Source: Trebonia kvetii (GTDB lineage Bacteria > Actinomycetota > Actinomycetes > Streptosporangiales > Streptosporangiaceae). From it: DNA of 64,000 bases. Shown here in pieces: positions 54,551 through 62,807 of the stretch; the first letter of the stretch is position 1, and each line of letters opens with the position of its first letter. The stretch is from assembly GCF_007827045.1 (NCBI RefSeq), contig NZ_RPFW01000003.1:496001-560000 (forward strand). The letters are read 5' to 3'. The notes beneath the pieces were generated by a model. The model made no database searches. It was not told the origin of the DNA and was given only the letters and a program-made list of their open reading frames with translations. The position numbers were made by a program, and so were the translations under genes.

Positions 54551-55144
54551 TTATCTCTTGATGGCGGCGAGCAGACCGCCCGCGATGGGAAGCAGCAGCG
54601 GGACCATTTCTTCCTCGTTGTCGGCCATCTCGGCGAGTTCCCGCACGCCATCGTCTGCCGGGCGCGCGCCGGGCGGTAGCACGTCGTTGAATACGGCGAT
54701 GCCGCCCGGGCGGAGCAGGCGCAGCGCGCTTGCCAGGTAATCCGGGTAGGCGGCCTGGTCGGCGTCGCAGAACACCAGGTCGTAGGCTCCGTCGGACAGC
54801 CGCGGCAGCACGTCGAGCGCGCGGCCGAGTATGAGCCGCGCCTGGTTGGTGGCGAAACCGGCCTGCGTGAACGCCTTGCGTGCCAGCCGGTGGTATTCGG
54901 GCTCGGTGTCCACGCTGGTTAGCACGCCGCCCGGGCGCATGCCCCGGAGCAGCCAGATGCCTGAACTGCCGCAGCCGGTGCCGATCTCCACGACCGCGCG
55001 TGCCGCTATCGCGGCTGCCAGGAAGCGCAGCGCCGCCCCCGCGGCTGGCCGCACCGGCATCGTTCCGCCGAGGTCCTCGGCGTTGGCTCGGGCGGTGAGC
55101 AGCGGCTCGTCCTCAACCGCGTACGCCGCCTCGTCGTAGTCGAT
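54551..55144 (-). CDS. O-methyltransferase, start codon unclear
   Basis: A class I SAM-dependent O-methyltransferase (COMT/CCoAOMT type). The SAM loop is VEIGTGCGSSGIWLLRGM, the metal/SAM region is DLVFCDADQAAYPDYL, and DVLPPGARPADDGVREL follows. The only canonical start, ATG 55060, would give 169 residues and remove the conserved helix YAVEDEPLLTARANAEDLG. The frame stays open to TGA at 55186-55184 with no ATG, GTG or TTG. An ATC at 55144, 5 nt after AAGGGGG, is a possible rare start and gives 197 residues. A mutated start codon is the alternative. Confidence 0.75.
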   Translation of the reverse strand: MDYDEAAYAVEDEPLLTARANAEDLGGTMPVRPAAGAALRFLAAAIAARAVVEIGTGCGSSGIWLLRGMRPGGVLTSVDTEPEYHRLARKAFTQAGFATNQARLILGRALDVLPRLSDGAYDLVFCDADQAAYPDYLASALRLLRPGGIAVFNDVLPPGARPADDGVRELAEMADNEEEMVPLLLPIAGGLLAAIKR

Positions 55145-55241
55145 GGCTGCCCCCTTGAGCGAAGCCTTGATCGAACCCGTTGATCAATCCCGTTGAATGA
55201 AGCTTTCTCAGGCGTGAGCCTAGCCAATTTCGCTGGTCCGT

Positions 55242-55267
55242 GGAACCTTAAGCTAGTGGGGACCGTT
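55242..55267 (+). promoter_or_regulatory. SigE-type (ECF) autoregulatory promoter
   Basis: GGAACC (55242-55247), 16-nt spacer, CGTT (55264-55267), the consensus of ECF SigE/RpoE-like factors, placed 9 nt before the sigE ATG. Confidence 0.65.
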
Positions 55268-55276
55268 AGCTAGTCG

Positions 55277-55903
55277 ATGAGCGAGAGCCTCTTCGTGGTG
55301 ACACAGCCGGCGATTTCCGGACACGACGCCCCCGAGCCGGACGATCGTGCCCAGGTGACCCAGTGGGCGGCGCCCAGCTGGGATGATATCGTGCGCACGC
55401 ATTCGGCGCGGGTCTACCGGCTTGCCTACCGCCTCACCGGAAACCAGCATGACGCGGAGGACCTGACCCAGGAGGTCTTCGTCCGCGTGTTCCGCTCCCT
55501 GGCCACCTACACACCGGGGACCTTCGAGGGCTGGCTGCACCGGATTACCACCAACCTCTTCCTCGACGGTGCGCGGCGCAGGCAGCGGATCCGCTTCGAG
55601 GGCCTCGGCGATGACGTGGCGCAGCGCATTCCCGGCGCAGAACGGTCGCCGGCTCAGACCTGGGACGACAATCACCTGGACGGGGACATCCAGGCGGCGC
55701 TGCAGGCGCTGCCGCCCGACTACCGTGCGGCCGTGGTTCTCTGCGATATCGAGGGCTTCTCTTATGAGGAGATCGCGGCGACCATGGGCGTGAAGCTGGG
55801 CACCGTGCGCAGCCGGATTCACCGCGGTCGGGCACAGCTCCGCGCGGCTCTGGCACACCGCGAGCGGTCCGGCGACAGGGATCGGCAGGTGCGGGAAAGA
55901 TGA
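55277..55903 (+). CDS. sigE: ECF sigma factor SigE
   Basis: A 208-residue extracytoplasmic-function sigma factor. Region 2 is VYRLAYRLTGNQHDAEDLTQ (residues about 48-67), with the core-binding and -10 helix. Region 4 is ALPPDYRAAVVLCDIEGFSY plus KLGTVRSRIHRGRAQL. A 35-residue N-terminal extension matches SigE of mycobacteria and streptomycetes, which handles envelope and heat stress. The GGAACC-N16-CGTT promoter implies autoregulation, and the short leader lacks a Shine-Dalgarno. The stop overlaps the anti-sigma start. Confidence 0.93.
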   Translation: MSESLFVVTQPAISGHDAPEPDDRAQVTQWAAPSWDDIVRTHSARVYRLAYRLTGNQHDAEDLTQEVFVRVFRSLATYTPGTFEGWLHRITTNLFLDGARRRQRIRFEGLGDDVAQRIPGAERSPAQTWDDNHLDGDIQAALQALPPDYRAAVVLCDIEGFSYEEIAATMGVKLGTVRSRIHRGRAQLRAALAHRERSGDRDRQVRER

Positions 55904-56496
55904 GCCACCTCGGAGACCTGCTCTCTGCCCTAGTTGACGGAGAGCTTTGCGGCGCGGAGCTTGACCGGGCGAACGCGCACCTGGCAGCCTGCGGGCACTG
56001 CCGCGGTGAGGCGGTCGCGCTGCGGCGGCTCAAGCACGACCTGCGCGCGCTCGCCGTCGAGATCAGCGACGCGGGCCAGTTCACCGAGCGACTGCTCGCG
56101 ATGGCCGGGACCGCCGAGCCTGCCGGGCCTGACGGCCGGGTCCCTGCCAGGCGAGCCGGGCGCGAGCGCACGGGGCGCGAGCGTGGCGGCCGCCGCATGA
56201 TCCGGGTACGTGCCGCAAGCCGGCGCGGTGGAGCCGATCCGTACACGGCACCGCCGTCTGCGCGGCCAGTCCGCCGCCGCCGGGTCAGGTACATGCTGTG
56301 GAGCACGTTGTCGCTCGTTGTCGTCGGAGTGGGCGGTGCCGCGTTCGGCATGGGCGGCGGCGGCACTCCTCCCGGGCCGCGGATCACGCCGCAGCTTGAG
56401 GTGTTCGACCTTCAGCACGCGGTCACCTCGGGCGACATCCCGTTCCCCGACCCGATCGTGTCCACGCGCGTCCCCGTGGGTGCGGCGACACCGTGA
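55900..56496 (+). CDS. rseA: Zinc-binding anti-sigma factor (RseA-like)
   Basis: A 198-residue membrane-anchored anti-sigma factor. The ZAS zinc motif HxxxCxxC is complete (His27, Cys31, Cys34 in HLAACGHC). A basic linker is followed by one transmembrane helix (about 133-153, LWSTLSLVVVGVGGAAFG) and a 45-residue outer segment. The ATG overlaps the sigE stop (ATGA), typical of sigma/anti-sigma pairs. Confidence 0.88.
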   Translation: MSHLGDLLSALVDGELCGAELDRANAHLAACGHCRGEAVALRRLKHDLRALAVEISDAGQFTERLLAMAGTAEPAGPDGRVPARRAGRERTGRERGGRRMIRVRAASRRGGADPYTAPPSARPVRRRRVRYMLWSTLSLVVVGVGGAAFGMGGGGTPPGPRITPQLEVFDLQHAVTSGDIPFPDPIVSTRVPVGAATP

Positions 56497-57737
56497 TGCA
56501 CCGGCATGGGCTGCTGCTGACCGCCGTGGCGACGGTGACCGTGCCCGGCCTTCTCGCTATCCTCGCGGTCCGCGGGCACGAGAACGTCGCCGCCGACACG
56601 GTGGGCGTCGCGGCGGGGGCGGTCGGCGCCGCCGCCCTGACCGGGCCGTTTCCCATGGCGCCGGCCACCGCCCGGGCCCCGGTCCGCAACAATGTCGCCG
56701 CGGTGCAGCACGAGTCGGGCACGCCAGTCACGGTGCTGAGCCGGGTGACGGCCGGCCAGCAGGCCCTGGGCATGCGCCTGCTCGCCAGGGCGGCGGACGC
56801 CGGCCTGGCGATGTCCTACCAGGGTGTGGCGATGATCTCGGAGTCTGGCCTGGACGGCAGCGTCAGCATGATCTCCAAGGTGTGGCACCGGGGCGGCGGC
56901 CTGACGCTGATCCAGACGTCGAGCGCGCCGAGCCGGCCAGCCGCCAAGACCGCCGCCGCCTCCACCGAGATGAATGCCAGCTCGCCCGGCGGTGTGTTCG
57001 GAGTCACAAAGACCCTGGTGGCGCTGCTCGGCAAGCATTACGTCGCGCTCTACTCCGGGCACGGGTCCGTCGCACGCCGGCCGACATCGGTCATCATGCT
57101 CTACCGTTTCGACGGATCGCTTGCCGCCCGGTACTGGCTTGACCGCCAGACGATGGTGCCGCTGCGCCGTGAGCTTTTCGACACCTCCGACCGGCTGATC
57201 GACGAGGACTCCTTCGTCCAGGTGCAGTTCGGCGGGGCAGCAGGCGGCACCCTTGCCGGGGCGAGGGGCCTGCGGGCGCAGTCGGCGGCGCTGCAGGAGT
57301 CCGGCTGGGCGCCCGCGGGCCAGCCATCCGCCTTCCTTGCCTCACTCGCCGGCCAGGGCTGGCGGGTGCCGGGCAGCCTGAGCGGCGGCCTGCCGCTGTA
57401 CGCGGCCGCCTCGGCGAGCACCGCGAGCGGCGAGGTTGTCGACCTCCAGTACTCGGACGGCCTCTATGTTGTCTCGCTCTTCGTGCAGCGCGGCGTGCTG
57501 GCCAAGGACATGGCGGGCTGGCGCCAGCAGCGCCTCGGCGGCCAGCAGGCCTGGGTATCGGGCCGTTCGGTCACCTGGGCGGGGCGCGGCTTCGTCTACA
57601 CCATGGTCGCGGACGCGCCCGCGCAGACGGTCACGCGAGTCGTCGGCGGCCTGCCGCAGAGCGCCTCGCCTGGCTTCGTCGGCCGTCTCGGCCGGGGACT
57701 TGCCAGGATCGCGAGCCTGATCATCCCGTTCGCCTGA
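56493..57737 (+). CDS. MucB/RseB-like exported regulator
   Basis: A 414-residue protein with an N-terminal signal-anchor (LLLTAVATVTVPGLLAILAV). A RseB/MucB-like lipid-binding fold follows (SYQGVAMISESGLDGSVSMI, then RYWLDRQTMVPLRRELFD), and a second C-terminal domain (LQYSDGLYVVSLFVQRGVL) after about residue 280. RseB relatives bind the outer part of the anti-sigma factor and tune its proteolysis. The start (GTG, or ATG 56496) overlaps the anti-sigma stop. In mycobacteria and Streptomyces this slot holds htrA; no protease domain is seen here. Confidence 0.72.
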   Translation: MMHRHGLLLTAVATVTVPGLLAILAVRGHENVAADTVGVAAGAVGAAALTGPFPMAPATARAPVRNNVAAVQHESGTPVTVLSRVTAGQQALGMRLLARAADAGLAMSYQGVAMISESGLDGSVSMISKVWHRGGGLTLIQTSSAPSRPAAKTAAASTEMNASSPGGVFGVTKTLVALLGKHYVALYSGHGSVARRPTSVIMLYRFDGSLAARYWLDRQTMVPLRRELFDTSDRLIDEDSFVQVQFGGAAGGTLAGARGLRAQSAALQESGWAPAGQPSAFLASLAGQGWRVPGSLSGGLPLYAAASASTASGEVVDLQYSDGLYVVSLFVQRGVLAKDMAGWRQQRLGGQQAWVSGRSVTWAGRGFVYTMVADAPAQTVTRVVGGLPQSASPGFVGRLGRGLARIASLIIPFA

Positions 57738-57846
57738 ATATCACACTGAGCCCGTCGCATGGTCCACAGCGGCGACCGTACCGTTTACAGTGGTTGTGGT
57801 GCCGATCAACCGCTGACGCACAGCACGGAGAGCCTCGGAGACCGGA

Positions 57847-58254
57847 GTGTTTGACCTTTCAGTGACCAAGCTGCTGGTCCTCGCTGTGATCGCGCTTGTG
57901 GTCTTCGGCCCGCACGAGCTGCCCAAGATCGCACAGCAGGCGGGCCGGGCACTGCGTGACCTGCGCCGGATCGCCGAGGGGGCCAAGGCGGACCTGCGGG
58001 AGGGGCTCGGACCCGAGTTCCAGGACTTCGACTTCGAGGACCTGAACCCGCGTAGGTTTGTGCGCAAGCACCTGCTCGATGACATGGAAGACACCACGCA
58101 GGCACTGTTCGACGAGTTCAAGGACACCTCGAACGCCGTCATGGGCGGCACAAGCGCCACTACGACTGCTGCGTCCGTCACGATGACGGGCACCCAGCGG
58201 ACGGCCACCCTGCCGGACGGGGAAGACCCGCCGTTCGACATCGAGGCCACCTGA
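57847..58254 (+). CDS. tatB: Sec-independent translocase TatB
   Basis: A 135-residue Tat translocase subunit. The N-terminal helix (SVTKLLVLAVIALVVFGP) is followed by the hinge Gly-Pro and the amphipathic helix HELPKIAQQAGRALRDL, then an acidic cytoplasmic tail. The GTG start follows GGAG. Its location after sigE and rseA matches the mycobacterial order. tatA and tatC are not in the window. Confidence 0.9.
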   Translation: MFDLSVTKLLVLAVIALVVFGPHELPKIAQQAGRALRDLRRIAEGAKADLREGLGPEFQDFDFEDLNPRRFVRKHLLDDMEDTTQALFDEFKDTSNAVMGGTSATTTAASVTMTGTQRTATLPDGEDPPFDIEAT

Positions 58255-58280
58255 CCAACCCCTGGGGCCGCCCAGCACGA

Positions 58281-58350
58281 GCTAGCGCAGGCCAGGCCAG
58301 CGCGGGTCAGACTAGCGCAGGCCAGCGCCGGGCAAGACTAGCGCGGGCTA
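58281..58350. repeat. Short tandem repeats between tatB and mrp
   Basis: Three imperfect units start with CTAGCGC(A/G)GG (two of about 26-30 nt, the last truncated), running into the end of mrp. Confidence 0.5.
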
Positions 58351-59477
58351 AGGCTGAGCATCCGGCCGGCCAGGCCGCGCCCCTTGCTCGCAAGCGACTC
58401 GGCGATCTTGATGAGCTGTGCCGACGCCGGCGCTTCCGGGTCGGAAAGCACAAGCGGCGTGCCGCTGTCGCCGCCCTCCCGCAGCCGCACGTCGATCGGG
58501 ATCTGCCCGAGCAGCGGCACGTCAACGCCGGTGAGCTTGGTGAGCGCGGTGGCCACCTGCTCGCCGCCGCCGACGCCGAAAACGTCCATCGGCTCGCCGC
58601 AGTGCGGGCAGAGCAGGTAGGACATGTTCTCGATCACACCGATGACCCGCTGGTGCGTCTGGGTGACCAGCGTCCCCGCGCGCTGCGCCACCTCCGCGGC
58701 GGCGAGCTGCGGCGTGGTCACGATGACCAGCTCGGCGCCGGGAACCAGCCGCGCGAGCGACAGCGCGATGTCACCGGTGCCCGGCGGCATGTCGATGAGC
58801 AGGTAGTCCAGGTCGCCCCAGTAGAAGTCGGCGAGGAACTGCTCGAGCAGCCGGTGCAGGATGGGGCCGCGAATCGGCAGCGCGTCCTGGCCCGGTGGCT
58901 TGAGCATCCCGGCGGAGATGACCTTCACGCCCTTCGCGGCGGGCGGCATGATCATGTCCTGGACCTTTGTCGGCGCCCCGGTGACCCCGAGCATCCGGGG
59001 CACGGAGTGCCCGTAGATGTCGGCGTCGATGAGGGCCACCTTGTGCCCGGCCGCGGCGAGCGAGGCGGCCAGGTTCACGGTGACCGACGATTTGCCGACG
59101 CCGCCCTTGCCGCTGACGATCGCGTACACCTTAGTCAGCGAGGAGGGCTGGGCGAACGGGATGACCCGCTCCGGCGCGCCGCCGCGGATCTGCGTCTGCA
59201 GCTGCTTGCGCTGTTCCTCGCTCATCACGTCGAGGTCGACCCGCACGCCGGTCACGCCGGCCAGCGGCGCCACCGCCCCGGTGACCCGGGAGGTGATCGT
59301 GTCCCGCATAGGGCAGCCGGCCACGGTCAGGTACACGCCGACTGCTACCGCGCCGTCGGAGCCGATCTCGACGGATTTGACCATGCCGAGTTCAGTGATC
59401 GGACGGCCGATCTCGGGGTCGTTCACGCCGGCCAGCGCCGTCATGACCTGATCGCGGGTGGGAAGCGGGGAGCTCAT
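58338..59477 (-). CDS. mrp: Mrp/ApbC Fe-S cluster carrier ATPase
   Basis: A 379-residue P-loop protein that carries Fe-S clusters to apoproteins. An N-terminal MIP18-like domain (ALAGVNDPEIGRPITELGMV, residues 14-33) precedes the deviant Walker A SGKGGVGKSS (about 123-132). IDMPPGTGDIALSL and the cluster-binding CPHC motif in YLLCPHCGEPMDVFG follow. Full length. Convergent with tatB, as the mrp/tatB neighbours often are in actinobacteria. Confidence 0.93.
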   Translation of the reverse strand: MSSPLPTRDQVMTALAGVNDPEIGRPITELGMVKSVEIGSDGAVAVGVYLTVAGCPMRDTITSRVTGAVAPLAGVTGVRVDLDVMSEEQRKQLQTQIRGGAPERVIPFAQPSSLTKVYAIVSGKGGVGKSSVTVNLAASLAAAGHKVALIDADIYGHSVPRMLGVTGAPTKVQDMIMPPAAKGVKVISAGMLKPPGQDALPIRGPILHRLLEQFLADFYWGDLDYLLIDMPPGTGDIALSLARLVPGAELVIVTTPQLAAAEVAQRAGTLVTQTHQRVIGVIENMSYLLCPHCGEPMDVFGVGGGEQVATALTKLTGVDVPLLGQIPIDVRLREGGDSGTPLVLSDPEAPASAQLIKIAESLASKGRGLAGRMLSLSPR

Positions 59478-59622
59478 GTTCCCAATGCTACGCGTGCCGG
59501 CACCCAGCGTGCCGTGCGTGATGACCGGCGTGCGGGGTGCCGGTCATCACACCGGCTCGCCCGGAGCGTTAGTGCTTCCTGGCCTGGGAACTGACCGGCT
59601 CTCCAGTCCCGGGCTGAAAAGG

Positions 59623-59658
59623 CTGAGTGGGGCACCGTGAACACGGTGCCCCACTCAG
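59623..59658. terminator. Terminator of the phosphoesterase gene
   Basis: A 17-bp perfect palindrome arm (ctgagtggggcaccgtg) with its complement, followed on the minus strand by CCTTTT, just past the phosphoesterase stop. Confidence 0.8.
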
Positions 59659-59680
59659 TTTCAAGCGGTTTGGTGACTAG

Positions 59681-61501
59681 CTACCACCAGGTCGGTTCCC
59701 CGGTCACCGGGTTCAGGAAGAGCTTGCGCGGGTCGCCGTTCCCCACGCCGTGACGGTTGAAGTCGAACATGTTGTTCAGGCTGCCCGAGATGGAGTCGAA
59801 GCTGCCGGAAATGGTCGGCAGGCCCCAGTTGTCCTCGATGAACTTGGTGATCGAGGCCTGGTTGGTCACGGTGTTGTCGACGAAGTTGGACTTCGCCCAG
59901 GGCGAGATGACAAGCAGCGGCAGACGCGGGCCGAGGCCGCAGCGGCCGTTCTCGCCAGCCAGCGGGGTGCCGGTACCGCACACGCCGGCGCCGGTGAGGG
60001 CGTCACCAACCGAGGTGGACGGGTTGGTCACGCCGGAGTACGCGTGGTCGTAGAAGCCGTCTGAGTCGTCATAGGAGATGACGACCGCGGTGTTCTTCCA
60101 GTCCGGGGTCTTCTCCAGCGCGTTGATCTCATTGGTGAACCAGTACTGCTCGTCGAGCGGGTCGGAATAGGCAGCGTGCCCGTCCGCCCAGCCCGGCGCC
60201 TTGAGGAACGACACCGCGGGCAGTGCCGACGGCGGCAGCTCGCCCTTCCTGATCGCGGCGACGAGCTGGTCGAAGTCGCTCATGTCGTAGTTGTGGTTCG
60301 GCGTGTTGAACTGCGGAACGCCGCCGACGTAGGACTGGGTGTCGGTGCCGACCGCCTTCAGCCCGGCGAGCGTGTCCTTCCCGGACGCGCTGGTCGGGAT
60401 GGTCAGGTGGTGCGGGTTGGCGGTCGAGGCGTAGTACTGGAACGGCTCGTGGTGCGGGATGTAGTCGTCCTTGTACCCGTACTGACCGGTCCCGGTGCCG
60501 AGCGACGCCGGCAGCTCAACGCCGACCGGGGTAACCGCGTCGCAGATGCCCTGGTTGGAGGCGTGGGTGCCCGTGACCAGGGAGGCGCCCAGGGTCTTGA
60601 ACTGGTCCGGGGTGAACGTGGAGGTGGGCTGGCTGGCGCCGATGTCCGTGAGCGCCGTGGTGTACGACGTCGACGGCCGGAAGCCGCCCTGGAACCAGCC
60701 CCAGGACAGGCCCTTGGCGTTGAGCAGGTCGCCGACGTTCTGGCCGGACAACGCCACCGCGTCGCGGGTGGAGCAGTCGTCGTAGTACGGCTGCGCGTCG
60801 GAGGTCAGCGAGAACCCGCCCTTGCCGTCTGCGGTCAGGTCGGCGTTGGCCCCGGTGCTCGACGGGTTGTTCGCGGTGTGGGTCATGTCCACGCCGCCGG
60901 TGTCGCCGGAGACCAGGTTGATGGCGCCGGGCGACGACGGGCCGAACGTGGTCCCGTACGAGTTGTCCGACATGGCGAAGTGCTGTGCGTAGTTCCACAG
61001 CGCGGTGACGGTGTTGCCGTCGTAGTAGTTCATCACCGTGCTCTTGGCGCAAGCCCCGCCTTCCGGGGTCTTGCTCGTGCCGTTACCGAGGGTGGTGAGG
61101 AACTTGTCCATCGCCCCGTTGTCGAAGGCGGCCTGCTCATCGGTGTAGTTGTGATCCTGGTCGCAGGTGAGCACGTCGTTGATGTTGCTTGGGCTCAGCC
61201 GCTGCGGGTTCACGCCGTTCGGGTTGCTGGTGAGCAGCGCGGTCGTCAGTCCGTTGACCGACGGAGTGCCCGGCTTCGCGCTGAACGCGGAGCCCCCCTG
61301 GCCGGTGGCGTTCGGATAGGTGCCGAAGTAGTGGTCAAACGACACGTTCTCCTGGAAGATCACCACCAAGTGCTTGATCGGAGTCGAGGTGTCGGGCTTC
61401 GGCGACGCCGCCGCCCCGGTTGCCGCCGCTGCGGCCGCACCGCCTGCTACGAGGGCGGTCGTCGCGGCGAGCACGGAAGCTCTCCGCCAGGACATGCGCA
61501 T
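59681..61501 (-). CDS. Secreted phosphoesterase (phospholipase C / acid phosphatase family)
   Basis: A 606-residue exported enzyme of the phosphoesterase (PF04185-type) family. A signal peptide with Arg residues (MRMSWRRASVLAATTALVAG) is followed by IKHLVVIFQENVSFDHYFGT, the family N-terminal metal motif. Further motifs are MSDNSYGTTFGPSSPGAINL, VVISYDDSDGFYDH and GPRLPLLVISPWAK. The ATG at 61501 follows GGAGGA; a second ATG is two codons later. Members cleave phosphate esters or phospholipids; the substrate is not predicted. Confidence 0.9.
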   Translation of the reverse strand: MRMSWRRASVLAATTALVAGGAAAAAATGAAASPKPDTSTPIKHLVVIFQENVSFDHYFGTYPNATGQGGSAFSAKPGTPSVNGLTTALLTSNPNGVNPQRLSPSNINDVLTCDQDHNYTDEQAAFDNGAMDKFLTTLGNGTSKTPEGGACAKSTVMNYYDGNTVTALWNYAQHFAMSDNSYGTTFGPSSPGAINLVSGDTGGVDMTHTANNPSSTGANADLTADGKGGFSLTSDAQPYYDDCSTRDAVALSGQNVGDLLNAKGLSWGWFQGGFRPSTSYTTALTDIGASQPTSTFTPDQFKTLGASLVTGTHASNQGICDAVTPVGVELPASLGTGTGQYGYKDDYIPHHEPFQYYASTANPHHLTIPTSASGKDTLAGLKAVGTDTQSYVGGVPQFNTPNHNYDMSDFDQLVAAIRKGELPPSALPAVSFLKAPGWADGHAAYSDPLDEQYWFTNEINALEKTPDWKNTAVVISYDDSDGFYDHAYSGVTNPSTSVGDALTGAGVCGTGTPLAGENGRCGLGPRLPLLVISPWAKSNFVDNTVTNQASITKFIEDNWGLPTISGSFDSISGSLNNMFDFNRHGVGNGDPRKLFLNPVTGEPTWW

Positions 61502-61688
61502 AGTTCCTCCAGGAAATGTGAAGCAGGTTCGAAGCCGACGATTTCGATGTAAGGTGCCGTTTTGGTGAACGAACGATTGCGGTGAGTCAAATTTGGCCAT
61601 AACAGCAGGAATCGGCGGCTAACTGCGGGCGAGCGCTGAACAGCGCGATTAAGGGATGCCGAACGTTTGGTGGCGTCGCCTGATTCGC

Positions 61689-61694
61689 TACGCT
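61689..61694 (+). promoter_or_regulatory. -10 element for leaderless lyase gene
   Basis: TACGCT ends 8 nt before ATG 61703, without a Shine-Dalgarno. Confidence 0.4.
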
Positions 61695-61702
61695 CCACCC
61701 TT

Positions 61703-62635
61703 ATGAACATCACCAGCACAGTCAGTGCGTATCGGGCGCGACGGTCGTGCATGTCGGTGCCGGCGAGCAGTGAGCGGTTCCTTGCCAAGGCACGTGAGCT
61801 CGCCGTCGACGAGGTGATGCTCGACCTCGAGGACTCGGTCGCGCCGGACGCGAAGAGCATGGCGCGCGAACTCGCGGTCGCCGCGCTGCGGTCAGGCGGC
61901 TGGGACGGCAAGCTCGTCGCGGTGCGGGTGAACGGCGCGAGCACGCCGTGGGCCTACCAGGACGTGATCGCGGTGGTTGAGGGCGCGCCGGGCGCGGTCC
62001 GCACCCTGATCCTGCCAAAGGTGTCCGAGCCGGGCGCCCTCGTCTGGCTGGACGTTCTGCTCGGCCAGGTCGAGCGGTCGGCCGGCCTCGCGCAAGGCAG
62101 CATCGGCATCGAGGCCCAGATCGAGGACGCGGGCGGGCTGGTGGCGGTGGACGCGATCGCGGCCGCCTCGCCCCGCCTGGTCTCCCTGGTGTTCGGGCCT
62201 GCCGACTTCATGGCGTCGATCGGGATGCGCTCGCTCACCGTGGGCGGCCAGCCCGAGGGGTACCCATTCGACGCGCACCACTATCCGCTGATGCGCATTC
62301 TCGTCGCCGCTAAGGCCCGCGGGCTGCAGGCCATCGACGGCCCGTACGCGAAGATTCACGACACAGACGGCCTGCGCGCCGCCGCGGCGAGCGCCGCCGC
62401 GCTCGGCTACGACGGCAAGTGGGTGCTGCACCCGGCCCAGGTGGACATCGTCAACGAGGCGTTCACGCCCGCGGCGCAGGACTACGAGCGGGCGCGGCGC
62501 ATCCTCGAGACCTACGAGCGGGCCACGGTCGACGAACGGCGCGGCGCGGTCATGCTCGACGGCGAGATGATCGACGAGGCGTCACGCAAGCTCGCCCTCA
62601 CCATCGTCGCGAAGGGCAGTGCCGCTGGCTTGTAG
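61703..62635 (+). CDS. CitE-like / HpcH-HpaI family CoA-ester lyase
   Basis: A 310-residue TIM-barrel lyase of the CitE/malyl-CoA lyase group. Signature segments are RARRSCMSVPASSERFLAKA, VDEVMLDLEDSVAPDAK, the Glu in IGIEAQIEDAGGL, VFGPADFMASIG and GKWVLHPAQVDIVNEAF. Such enzymes cleave or form malyl-, methylmalyl- or citramalyl-CoA; the exact substrate is not clear. The message appears leaderless; GTG 61667 in the same frame has no support. Confidence 0.88.
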   Translation: MNITSTVSAYRARRSCMSVPASSERFLAKARELAVDEVMLDLEDSVAPDAKSMARELAVAALRSGGWDGKLVAVRVNGASTPWAYQDVIAVVEGAPGAVRTLILPKVSEPGALVWLDVLLGQVERSAGLAQGSIGIEAQIEDAGGLVAVDAIAAASPRLVSLVFGPADFMASIGMRSLTVGGQPEGYPFDAHHYPLMRILVAAKARGLQAIDGPYAKIHDTDGLRAAAASAAALGYDGKWVLHPAQVDIVNEAFTPAAQDYERARRILETYERATVDERRGAVMLDGEMIDEASRKLALTIVAKGSAAGL

Positions 62636-62637
62636 CG

Positions 62638-62742
62638 CGCGATGGCAAAAAATCGCCATCCCATCGCGCACGGCCAGCCAGCGGCGACATCCCCCGCAGG
62701 GACGACCCCCCGTAACCCCGCGATGGCCGGCTTCGCCGGCCG
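62638..62742 (-). repeat. Composite hairpin repeat, copy C
   Basis: Read on the minus strand: a hairpin CCGGC-GAA-GCCGG, then the core GGGGTTACGGGGGGTCGTCC, a spacer, and an inverted repeat (GCGCGATGG / CCATCGCGC) enclosing GATGGCGATTTTTTGCCATC. Order and key words match copy B at 45.5 kb. Confidence 0.6.
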
Positions 62743-62807
62743 GGCCTGTGAGGGACTGCCGGGGTGTGGCCGCTGCACCCTTGGGTAGATACACCGCCAA
62801 CGTGCTG

